A stretch of DNA of 64,000 nucleotides from Trueperella bialowiezensis. GTDB lineage: Bacteria; Actinomycetota; Actinomycetes; Actinomycetales; Actinomycetaceae. The notes below the pieces were generated by a model. That model saw nothing but the letters and a program-made list of their open reading frames with translations. It was not told the origin of the DNA and ran no database searches. The stretch is taken from the NCBI RefSeq assembly GCF_900637955.1, contig NZ_LR134476.1, positions 1,922,001 to 1,986,000 of the forward strand, in the 5' to 3' direction. The position numbers and the translations under genes are program-made. Shown piece by piece: positions 1 to 7,848 of the stretch (position 1 is the first letter of the stretch; each line of letters starts with the position of its first letter).

Positions 1-974
1 GCTTCAGCTAGTTCGATTGCGATCGTGGCCTGCTTGGCAACGTTTTCAGCCATCGTCAGATCGTGCAGGTTGAACTCGAGCCCGCCCGGGAATCGCAACA
101 GCAAGATCACCCCGCGCCCGATTCCCTGCGAGGTCAGTGGAGCATATAGCGCCGAGCCGAATGCGCGCAGCTCTTCCACACGGACCGTGCGTAGGCGCTG
201 CATGGAGTCCACGACCACACCGCCCTCGTCACGTAGCACCGTGCGAGCCCGCCCTTCCTTGGGGAAGTTGAGCCCGAGAAGGCGGTGGGCGACGGCGGGA
301 TCATCACAGTCCACAATTTCGGAGACCCACTGGTCTTGGATCGAGGGGAGAATCATCATTGCCACATCTGCCTGCGCGGCGATGCGCATCTCGTGCGCGA
401 TGGTCTCGAGAGCCTCTTCCTCATCGGAACCTTCAAGAAGGCTGGAGACGATCCTATGAGAGGCAGATAGCCAGCGCGCCCGATTCTGCGAATCATCATA
501 AAGCTGGGAGTTAACCACAGAGATCGCGGCAGCACGGGCGAGAAGTTGGGCTACTTCGCCGTCGCCCTCCGTAAAATCGCTCGATTTATCGGACAGGTAG
601 AGCCGCCCCCACACCTGCTCGTTAACAGTGATCGCCACGCCGAGGAAATTCTTCATCGCCGGGTGGTCGCGGGGAAGGGCGCTCTCGGCATAGCCGTCGA
701 TGTCGTTAATGATCAAGTACGAATCGTGGGGGATGTCGTTGAACACGCCGTGGGTGATCGGCGGATGCTCGATCACTGAACCTTGGGGCGCGCCACGGTG
801 AATGAACTGGATCGTATCGCCGTGCGAATCGAGCACGGAGACCGCGCCGAACTGAGCGCCCGTCAGCTCGCACGCCGATTCCACGAGCGCCCGCGACACC
901 TCCACCTGATCGAGCGTGGACGCGATGGCGAGGATATGGCGCGAAAAGTCGAGTAGCGAGTTATAACCCTGCAT
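1..974 (-). CDS. GAF-domain sensor histidine kinase, N-terminal part (runs off window start)
   Basis: The reading frame starts at an ATG at 974 with a GGAGG-type ribosome site just upstream and stays open to the first base, so about 324 residues are visible and the C-terminus is missing. The N-terminus matches the pattern of DevS/DosT-type kinases: a first GAF domain (about residues 20-155) with AACELTGA-like text (here ESACELTGAQFGAV) and NFLGVAITV...WGRLYLSDK, then a linker and a second GAF domain (about 175-320). The kinase core itself (dimerisation and ATPase domains) lies outside, so the kinase call is family inference. It lies directly downstream of the cyd cluster on the same strand; redox or gas sensing would fit but is not shown. 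Confidence 0.75.
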   Translation of the reverse strand, partial: MQGYNSLLDFSRHILAIASTLDQVEVSRALVESACELTGAQFGAVSVLDSHGDTIQFIHRGAPQGSVIEHPPITHGVFNDIPHDSYLIINDIDGYAESALPRDHPAMKNFLGVAITVNEQVWGRLYLSDKSSDFTEGDGEVAQLLARAAAISVVNSQLYDDSQNRARWLSASHRIVSSLLEGSDEEEALETIAHEMRIAAQADVAMMILPSIQDQWVSEIVDCDDPAVAHRLLGLNFPKEGRARTVLRDEGGVVVDSMQRLRTVRVEELRAFGSALYAPLTSQGIGRGVILLLRFPGGLEFNLHDLTMAENVAKQATIAIELAE

Positions 975-1007
975 ATCGCCTCCCTGAGCGCATTCTACGC
1001 CCGCACT

Positions 1008-2762
1008 CTATTCTTGGGTCAGTGACCACTCGTAGTCTGGCATGCGTGCCATGAGCTCGGTGTGCGTGCCACGAGCAATCACTCCGACCCGCCCGGAATC
1101 GTCGGTGCCGAGCATGATGACTTCGTCTGCGGCGTCGAGTGGTGTGAGCCGGTGCGTCACAAGTATCACGCCGCGTTCACCGCTTGTTACGTTGAGCAGG
1201 TCGCGGATCAGTTCGTCGGCCGTGGCCGGATCGAGGTGTTCGCCGGGTTCGTCGAGCAACATGTAGGTAGCTCCACCAGCAAGCGCGCGTGCAAGAAGCA
1301 AGCGGCGGCGTTCTCCGCCAGATACCGACGTCGCGTCAGCGCCCAGCATCGTGTGAACACCTTCCGGTAGTTGGGCGAGCCAGTCGCCCAGGCCGGCTTG
1401 GCGCAGCAGCTCCGCAGCTTCCTGTTCGGTGACGCTCGCCCTGGCCACGCGCAGGTTTTCGAGCACGGAGGTTTCGAAAATGTGGGCATCTTCGGCGGTC
1501 ATTGACAGCTGTGCCGAGATTTCTGCTCGGTCGATCCGCCAGGTCTCCCGCCCGTCAAGCGTGACGGAACCGCCATGAGGTTCCAACATTCCAGCAAGCG
1601 TGTAGAGCAGCGTGGACTTTCCGATACCTGACGGGCCGACGATCGCAATCGCCTTGCCCGTGGTGAGTTCCAGATCGAGGGGACCTGCCACGACTGGACC
1701 GCCTGGCCAACCAATCGACAGGTTGTTTGCCACAAGGCCGGTGGCGTTGCGCGGGCTCGTATCTGGCTGCGGGTGTTCGCGGGACTCTGCGACGTCGAGC
1801 AGATCAACAATGCGTTTGGCCGCCGACGCCGAGCGCACAAGCTGAACTCCAGCACCGCCCATCCGCTGGGTCGCCTCAAAGGCGGACAGGGGAGTGAGCG
1901 TGGCGACCACGAGGTCGATGGCCGCTATATCGCCGGCCGCCAGCTGCCGTGTGCCGATGATGATGGCGCCGACGACGGCGATCCCCATCGCCAGCGTGTC
2001 GAGTGCGGAAGCGAGCGCGGTTGGCCGCGCGCTACGATCCCGGTTCTTGTGGATGCGCTTTTCGGTGGCCAGCCGCTGCTCATCAATACTGGCCATGCGG
2101 CCGGACACTCGCAGCTCTGACGCGGATTCGAGCATGGTGAGCGCGTGGGCGTTGAGATCAGCGCGGTTACGCACCTCGGCCTGCTGGTCCATGCGTGCCC
2201 CGCGCATCGCAATATACGGTGCCACGATCCCAGAAAGCACGAGGCATGCAGCTACCACGAGTGCGATTTGCGGGGAAAGGAAGGCCACGATTCCGATCGA
2301 AAAAAGGGAGACGACCGCGGCAACCGCCGCCGGCAGCATCGATTTGACGACGACGTCGCCAATATCATCTACGTCCGAACCCGTGCGAGCGAGCAGGTCG
2401 CCGCGGCGAATGGACGTGACGACGTCGGTGGTCGAATCAGCCAGCGCGGAATACACGCGCGAACGCAGGTTGGCCATGCCATACAGTGCGACCCAGTGGG
2501 AGGCGATGCGCTCGAGGTAGCGGAAGACGGCCTTGCCCACTCCGAATGCGCGTACCCCCGTTGAGGCGACGGACAGGTCGAGGACGGGCGGTAGTTGTGC
2601 GGCCCGGGCGATGAGCCAGGCTGAGGTAGCGCCGAGTGCAACGCCCGATCCGATTGCGCCTGAACCGGCAGCGACCGACCAGCCGAATTTTGCTTTGTCG
2701 TAGTCGAGCATGCCGATGGCCCGCCGTAAAGCTTTGCGTTCTGTTTTGGATATGACTGTCAC
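1008..2762 (-). CDS. cydC: Thiol reductant ABC exporter subunit CydC
   Basis: Half of the heterodimeric CydDC exporter, which moves glutathione/cysteine-type reductants to the outside and is needed to assemble cytochrome bd. The 584-residue protein has an N-terminal six-helix ABC exporter domain (about 20-310) and a C-terminal ATPase with Walker A GPSGIGKST, signature SGGERRR, and Walker B LLLDEPGEHLDP, followed by the switch histidine in VTHRL. The start ATG overlaps the cydD stop by four bases, so translation is coupled. Length and neighbours are typical for CydC. Confidence 0.93.
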   Translation of the reverse strand: MTVISKTERKALRRAIGMLDYDKAKFGWSVAAGSGAIGSGVALGATSAWLIARAAQLPPVLDLSVASTGVRAFGVGKAVFRYLERIASHWVALYGMANLRSRVYSALADSTTDVVTSIRRGDLLARTGSDVDDIGDVVVKSMLPAAVAAVVSLFSIGIVAFLSPQIALVVAACLVLSGIVAPYIAMRGARMDQQAEVRNRADLNAHALTMLESASELRVSGRMASIDEQRLATEKRIHKNRDRSARPTALASALDTLAMGIAVVGAIIIGTRQLAAGDIAAIDLVVATLTPLSAFEATQRMGGAGVQLVRSASAAKRIVDLLDVAESREHPQPDTSPRNATGLVANNLSIGWPGGPVVAGPLDLELTTGKAIAIVGPSGIGKSTLLYTLAGMLEPHGGSVTLDGRETWRIDRAEISAQLSMTAEDAHIFETSVLENLRVARASVTEQEAAELLRQAGLGDWLAQLPEGVHTMLGADATSVSGGERRRLLLARALAGGATYMLLDEPGEHLDPATADELIRDLLNVTSGERGVILVTHRLTPLDAADEVIMLGTDDSGRVGVIARGTHTELMARMPDYEWSLTQE

Positions 2763-4609
2763 AGTTCGCCCCTTTCTTCCGGGGCGTCGGAATCGCTTCC
2801 GGATTCGCTATCGGAATCAGCGGCGGGCACCGCGAGTTTGACCACCTTGTGGCCGGACGCATTCGCGCCGAGCCAGTCTTGTGGGATCGCGTAGTCAGCA
2901 CGCTGGGCTTCCACGAAGTCGGCCACGTCAGCCGATTCTTTGATTGCGGCGGCTTCACGCAGCTCAGCAGAAATATCACGAGTGGCTGGTTCGACGTCGA
3001 TAACCGTGTCCGCGAGCTGGCTGATCGCAGCCCGGTGGGCGATAACGACGACGGTGTGTCCGTTATTTTTAAGGGTGCGCACCACGTTGGTCACGTATTC
3101 TTCGCTCATCGCGTCGAGGTGTGCGGACGGTTCGTCCAGCACGACGATCTTCTTCGATGAGATGAGTGCGCGCGTGAGCGCAAGGCGCTGGCGTTGACCG
3201 ACCGATAGGCCCGTGCCGCCATGCCCAATCCGGGTGTTCCACCCGTCTGGTAGTGCGGCGACGACGTCGGCAAAGCCGGTCAGTTCGGCTGCGGCCTGTG
3301 CGGCGTCGTCGGATCCGCCCACGTTCTCAGCAACAGTGCCGGGCACGATGGCCGGGCGCTGGGGAACCCACGAAATATGTTCCCACCACTGATCCCTATC
3401 GATATCAGATAGTGGCACGCCGCCCACCGAGACCTCGCCCTCGTCGGGTTCGAGCAAACCGAGTAACACCTGGACGGCAGTGGTCTTACCCGAGCCGGAT
3501 GGTCCGCGCAACACCGTGATCTGCCCAGGTTCGATCGACGCCGTTAAGTTCGCCGGCGCCACAGTGGAACGCCCGGGAGCGTACACAGACACGTCGTCGA
3601 AGCGAATCGCGGACGCCGAAAGATCAGGCACCTTAGCTGTTCCGGTGTTCTCGTAGATCGGAGTTTCCAGCACGGTGAATGCGCGCTCGGCGGCTGCCAT
3701 GCCATTGGAAGAGGCGTGGAACTGTGTACCGACTTCGCGCAGGGGTTTGAAGATTTCCGGGGTGAGCATAATGACGATCAGGCCGATTTCGAGGGGGATT
3801 GTACCGCCGACCATGCGCAGCCCGATGTTAACGGCCACGAGGGCTGTTGACAGCGTGGCAAGGAATTCGAGTGCCGCACCAGACAGGAAGGCCACGTACA
3901 GGGTCTGCATCGTTTTTTGGGCGAACCGCTGGCCGAGGCTCTTCACCCTCTTTTCTGGGCCCTTTTCGCGCCCGAGTCCTTTGAGTGTGGCCAGCCCAGC
4001 GAGGAGGTCAAGCAGTTGGGCAGAGAGCTGTTGCATCGCGCCGAGCCGCTCGTTCGAATACCGCGCGGTCATCTTGCCAATGAGGATCATAAAAATCGGA
4101 ATGAGCGGCACACAAAAGACCACGAACAGCGCCGAAATCGTGTCATATTTCGCGAGCAGCACGGTGAGAGCTGGGCCTGCGGTCACACAAAGGAACAGTT
4201 GGGGGAGGAAATTGACGAAGTAGTCTTCGAGGTCATCAAGCCCGCGGGTTGCGAGCGTGACGGTGTTCGTCGTGTTACCAGATAGCCAGCGATCCCCGAG
4301 CTTCGCTGCGTGGTCGAGCACCTGACCGCGCAAGTCTGTGATCACGTTGATCGCGGCACGGTGACCCACGGAGTCTCGCACATACAGGAAGGCGAATCGC
4401 ACGGCGAACACGACGGCGAGCCAACCAACATACGGCATGACCTCGGCCGGGCTAGCAGTGCCATAAAAGACGGGGGAGACAGCCTTAGCGATGAGGACGA
4501 TTTGGACGGCAATCAACGCGGCGTCAACAATCCCTAAAAGGACGAGGAAAGCAATATACGTGCGGGTTGCTCGCGCGTAGCGCATAAGGCGGGGATCGAA
4601 AGGTTTCAC
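2759..4609 (-). CDS. cydD: Thiol reductant ABC exporter subunit CydD
   Basis: Partner of CydC in the inner-membrane exporter required for bd oxidase maturation. The 616-residue protein has a six-helix exporter domain (1-310) and an ATPase domain with Walker A GPSGSGKTT, signature LSVGQRQR and Walker B IVVLDEPSAHLD. The C-terminus carries an unusual acidic Ser/Asp tail (SDSESGSDSDAPEE) of unknown purpose. It lies upstream of cydC with a four-base overlap, and downstream of cydAB on the same strand, but a strong hairpin terminator separates it from cydB, so cydDC probably also has its own promoter in the about 70 bases before its start. Confidence 0.93.
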   Translation of the reverse strand: MKPFDPRLMRYARATRTYIAFLVLLGIVDAALIAVQIVLIAKAVSPVFYGTASPAEVMPYVGWLAVVFAVRFAFLYVRDSVGHRAAINVITDLRGQVLDHAAKLGDRWLSGNTTNTVTLATRGLDDLEDYFVNFLPQLFLCVTAGPALTVLLAKYDTISALFVVFCVPLIPIFMILIGKMTARYSNERLGAMQQLSAQLLDLLAGLATLKGLGREKGPEKRVKSLGQRFAQKTMQTLYVAFLSGAALEFLATLSTALVAVNIGLRMVGGTIPLEIGLIVIMLTPEIFKPLREVGTQFHASSNGMAAAERAFTVLETPIYENTGTAKVPDLSASAIRFDDVSVYAPGRSTVAPANLTASIEPGQITVLRGPSGSGKTTAVQVLLGLLEPDEGEVSVGGVPLSDIDRDQWWEHISWVPQRPAIVPGTVAENVGGSDDAAQAAAELTGFADVVAALPDGWNTRIGHGGTGLSVGQRQRLALTRALISSKKIVVLDEPSAHLDAMSEEYVTNVVRTLKNNGHTVVVIAHRAAISQLADTVIDVEPATRDISAELREAAAIKESADVADFVEAQRADYAIPQDWLGANASGHKVVKLAVPAADSDSESGSDSDAPEERGEL

Positions 4610-4679
4610 AGCACCTGCTTCCTTGAATAGGTCAATATTCTAGGCCGTGCTGACTAGAAAACTCCACCTGTGAGCGGCC

Positions 4680-4720
4680 AAAAAGCTGGTGGGGCACCTT
4701 TAGGCGCCCCACCAGCTTGT
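4680..4720 (-). terminator. Rho-independent terminator after cydB
   Basis: A 13-bp perfect stem (AAGCTGGTGGGGC at 4683-4695 against its complement at 4706-4718) with a short loop. Read on the minus strand, the stem is followed by five T. It sits between cydB and cydD, so it can end the cydAB message before cydDC. Confidence 0.85.
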
Positions 4721-4739
4721 CGCGTTTATCCGCTGGCCG

Positions 4740-5876
4740 TTAGGCCGTTTCGAACTGGCGAATCTTATCCGGGTGCAGGCCGGCCGGTTCATCCGAGATG
4801 TTCTCGGTGCCGATACGAGCAGCGAACTGCTTGTACGACCAGCCCATGTAGCCGAACACAATCGGCACGAAGATCACCGCGGCGATGAGCATGACCGCCT
4901 GGGTTGGAGCCGTAGCCGAAGCTTGTGCCAGCGTCAGATGGTACGCATCGCTCACAGTCGACTTCATCGCGTTTGGCCAAAAGGTGGTGAACACCCATGT
5001 GACAGCCAGCGCGAGTCCACCGAACGACATGAGGAATGCTGGTAGATCCTTGGCTTGCTGTGCCATGAGAGTCGACCCGATGAGCAACGCAGCTGCCAGT
5101 AGCAGCGGGATCCAGCCAAATCCGTTATCGGAGTAGGCGAGCTGACCCCAGATACCCCACACGGCAGTCAAACCGGTAGAGCCGATCGAGAGCTTCTTCG
5201 CCAGCTCAATAGCGCGTTCCTGGAACTCGCCCTTCGTCTTGATCGCCAGCCACAGCGCGCCGTGCGTGAGGAACAGTGCGAGGAACACGAGCCCGGCAAC
5301 GATCGTGAACGGCGTGAACAGCGAGACGAAACCACCGGTCAGGAAGTGCTGGTCGCCGGCTGCAAGCGCGGCGTCGATGTTTGCCCGGTCAGCTTCAATG
5401 AACTGGCCGCCGCCATATTGTTCGTAGTGGCCGATCCGGATTTGGGTGCCCTGGACGAGGTTGCCGAAAGCTACACCCCACACGAGCGTCACCAGCCAGG
5501 CGACGCCGGTATGCAGCCAGTCCCATGTGGTGCGCCAGCCGTGGGAATTGATCTTGCCACGCCATTCAATGGCGACGATGCGAACAATGAGGAAGAGCAG
5601 GATGGCCACGAGAGCCATGTACATGCCGGAGAACATGGTGGCATACCACTCGGGGAAAGCAGCAAAGGTGGCTCCGCCTGCGGTCAGCAGGAAGACTTCG
5701 TTACCATCCCAGTGGGGGCCAATCGTGTTGAGTGCCAGCCGGCGCTCTTTTTCATTGCGCGGCAGAATTTTGAGCAGCATGCCGACGCCGAAGCCGAAGC
5801 CTTCGAGCGTCAGGTAACCGATCCACAGGACCGCGATAAGAACAAACCAAATAATTTGTAGTGCTGTAAGTTCCAC
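4740..5876 (-). CDS. cydB: Cytochrome bd ubiquinol/menaquinol oxidase subunit II
   Basis: Membrane subunit of cytochrome bd oxidase, which oxidises quinol and reduces O2 with high affinity. The 378-residue protein begins with the typical CydB text (ALQIIWFVLIAVLWIGYLTLEGF) broken here as ALQIIWFVLIAV and IGYLTLEGFGFGVGML, and contains the conserved block PHWDGNEVFLLTAGGATFAAFP. About eight membrane helices are evident. It starts nine bases after the cydA stop, in one transcription unit with cydA, and ends just before a terminator. Confidence 0.95.
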   Translation of the reverse strand: MELTALQIIWFVLIAVLWIGYLTLEGFGFGVGMLLKILPRNEKERRLALNTIGPHWDGNEVFLLTAGGATFAAFPEWYATMFSGMYMALVAILLFLIVRIVAIEWRGKINSHGWRTTWDWLHTGVAWLVTLVWGVAFGNLVQGTQIRIGHYEQYGGGQFIEADRANIDAALAAGDQHFLTGGFVSLFTPFTIVAGLVFLALFLTHGALWLAIKTKGEFQERAIELAKKLSIGSTGLTAVWGIWGQLAYSDNGFGWIPLLLAAALLIGSTLMAQQAKDLPAFLMSFGGLALAVTWVFTTFWPNAMKSTVSDAYHLTLAQASATAPTQAVMLIAAVIFVPIVFGYMGWSYKQFAARIGTENISDEPAGLHPDKIRQFETA

Positions 5877-5884
5877 GGTTCCTC

Positions 5885-7396
5885 CTAGTAGGCGAAGCTG
5901 AGCTTCGTGTCCTCGGACATGTCGGTCGTGTGATCCTCTTCGAGCAGCAGCTTCTCAGCCGGATCGATGCCCTCACGCGTGTAGCGCACGATGAGGCGGA
6001 ACCACACGATACCAAGCGCTAGATAGAGGAGCGTGAACGCGACCATGGAGATCAGCACTTCTGCCGACAGCACGTTTTGTGACACGCCATCCTGGGTTAG
6101 TAGCCGGATCATTTCGGTGGCGTTGAGATCGCCTTCCTTTTGGAAGTTCGGGTACACAACCCACGGCTGGCGGCCCATCTCTGTAAGGATCCAGCCGAAC
6201 GTGGAGGCGATGTACGGGAACGGGATCGTCCACACGAACAGTTTCGCCCACAGATCGTGTGTAATCAGCTTGTCTTTTCTTAATAAGAACAAGCCGAGTA
6301 TGCCTAAACCTGTTGACGCGAAACCGAGCGCCATCATGATGCGGAAGGAGTAGAAGGCGATGAACGGGTTAGGCATGTAGTCGACGTCGTCGCCGTAAAC
6401 CTCGGAGAACTTCTCGGAGAACTGTTCTTGCACTTCGTCGACGCCCATGAGGTAGGAGCCTTCGCCGCTGAAGTGGTTCGTCACCATGAACGACTCCAAA
6501 CCAGGCGGGAACGGTAGGGCGATGATGTTGTCGGACTTGAGCTCCGTGCCGGTCATGACCAATGCGAGATCGTGTTGCTCGCCAGATTCGGCGATGCCCA
6601 TGGCCGCGATCATCTTCGTTGGCTGGATGTGGTACACGTGCTGGCCCATGAAGTGGCCGGAAAGCAGCGTGACGACACCAGCCACTGTCAGCACCTTGAA
6701 CCCAAACTGGGCAGAGGGCTTCCAGAACTCGCGTGCTTCGGTTTCGTTGTTCATCTTCATCGCGCGGACGATCCACCACACCGAAATACCGGAGATCATT
6801 GCACCTGCCACCATGAGCGAAGCGCCAATCGTGTGCAGGAGGGCGTAGAGCGTGGTGGTCGAGAAGATGACGTCGAGGAAGCCGGTCATGCCATCAAGCT
6901 CGGCACGGCCAGTTTCAGGGTTGTACACGGCACCTACCGGGTTCTGCATGAACGAGTTCGCAGCAAGAATGAAGTAGGCCGACACGTTCGTGCCCAGCGC
7001 CACCATCCAGATTGCGATGGTGTGTGCCTTCGCGGAAATCCTGCCGCGGCCGAAAATCCATACGCCGAGGAACACCGACTCCATGAAGAACGCCAGCAGT
7101 GCCTCAAAAGCTAACGGAGCACCGAAAATATCACCCACGTAGCGCGAGTATTCCGACCAGTTCAGGCCAAACTGGAATTCCTGAACGATGCCGGTTGCCA
7201 CGCCGAGCGCAAAGTTAATAAGGAGGATTTTGCCGAAGAACTCTGACATGCGCAGGTACTTCGTATCCCCACTACGCAGCCACTTGGTCTGCATAATTGC
7301 CACGAGTGGCGAAAGTCCGATCGTTAGCGGTACCAAAATGAAGTGGTACACAGTTGTAATGCCGAACTGCCACCGTGAAAGGTCTAAGACATCCAC
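5885..7396 (-). CDS. cydA: Cytochrome bd oxidase subunit I
   Basis: Haem-carrying subunit of the quinol:O2 oxidoreductase. Conserved blocks include the N-terminal RWQFGITTVYHF, the LAANSFMQNPVGA stretch, and GRQPWVVY near the quinol site. I place the start at the GTG at 7396 (503 residues, VDVLDLSRWQFG...), because GGAAAGG lies eight bases before it and because family members begin just ahead of this text; an upstream in-frame ATG at 7489 would add 31 residues of non-membrane sequence. First gene of the cydAB unit. Confidence 0.95.
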   Translation of the reverse strand: MDVLDLSRWQFGITTVYHFILVPLTIGLSPLVAIMQTKWLRSGDTKYLRMSEFFGKILLINFALGVATGIVQEFQFGLNWSEYSRYVGDIFGAPLAFEALLAFFMESVFLGVWIFGRGRISAKAHTIAIWMVALGTNVSAYFILAANSFMQNPVGAVYNPETGRAELDGMTGFLDVIFSTTTLYALLHTIGASLMVAGAMISGISVWWIVRAMKMNNETEAREFWKPSAQFGFKVLTVAGVVTLLSGHFMGQHVYHIQPTKMIAAMGIAESGEQHDLALVMTGTELKSDNIIALPFPPGLESFMVTNHFSGEGSYLMGVDEVQEQFSEKFSEVYGDDVDYMPNPFIAFYSFRIMMALGFASTGLGILGLFLLRKDKLITHDLWAKLFVWTIPFPYIASTFGWILTEMGRQPWVVYPNFQKEGDLNATEMIRLLTQDGVSQNVLSAEVLISMVAFTLLYLALGIVWFRLIVRYTREGIDPAEKLLLEEDHTTDMSEDTKLSFAY

Positions 7397-7470
7397 GAGT
7401 GTCACCTTTCCGAGTGTGCGAATCCTTAAGCCGTGCAAACTTGAGGAGCCGCAGATACTGAAACTTTCTT

Positions 7471-7494
7471 CACCCGTGCACCGCAGCACGGGTG
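7471..7494. promoter_or_regulatory. Perfect inverted repeat upstream of cydA
   Basis: CACCCGTGC and GCACGGGTG form 9-bp perfect arms around six bases, about 75-98 bases before the chosen cydA start. It may be an operator for a cyd regulator or a hairpin in the leader RNA. It does not match the Rex or ArcA consensus as I know them, so the regulator is unknown. Confidence 0.4.
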
Positions 7495-7848
7495 ATGTGT
7501 TGAGATCAGTTTAACTCACACTCGATCGAAACTCCGTCTCTAAAACATGGTTAATTCCAGATTGTGATTTTTATTGACGTCTTTGCGCATGTCAGCTACC
7601 GAGCTGGGACCAAGGTCCTTTGGCTTGTGGTGTTCGCCAACTCTCCGAGGGCAACTGTGACATGCTCGGCCAAATGTGCGAGAATGGGACGCGGTAAAAG
7701 AGCGTGGCATCCGCTCTTGGGAATCTGCTCTGTGCGCCGCTGACGCGTTGCAGCCGGGCGGGTTCGATGATGAAGCTTCCGCGGTGAGAGCCGCGACTAC
7801 CTCTCGGCGTTTGCGAAGATGCACGCGGCGCCGGCTAGGGGAACACTG
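7495..7848. other. Divergent intergenic region cydA / RNase E-G
   Basis: About 350 bases between the two divergently transcribed genes. It should hold both promoters. I see no convincing gene: the short minus-strand frame here has no family resemblance. The plus-strand frame of the RNase gene is open back to 7774, but there is no better start upstream than 7849. Confidence 0.5.

Noticed and set aside
7540-7824. 94-codon minus-strand frame between cydA and the RNase gene
   Set aside because: No ribosome site or family likeness; overlaps the likely RNase promoter.
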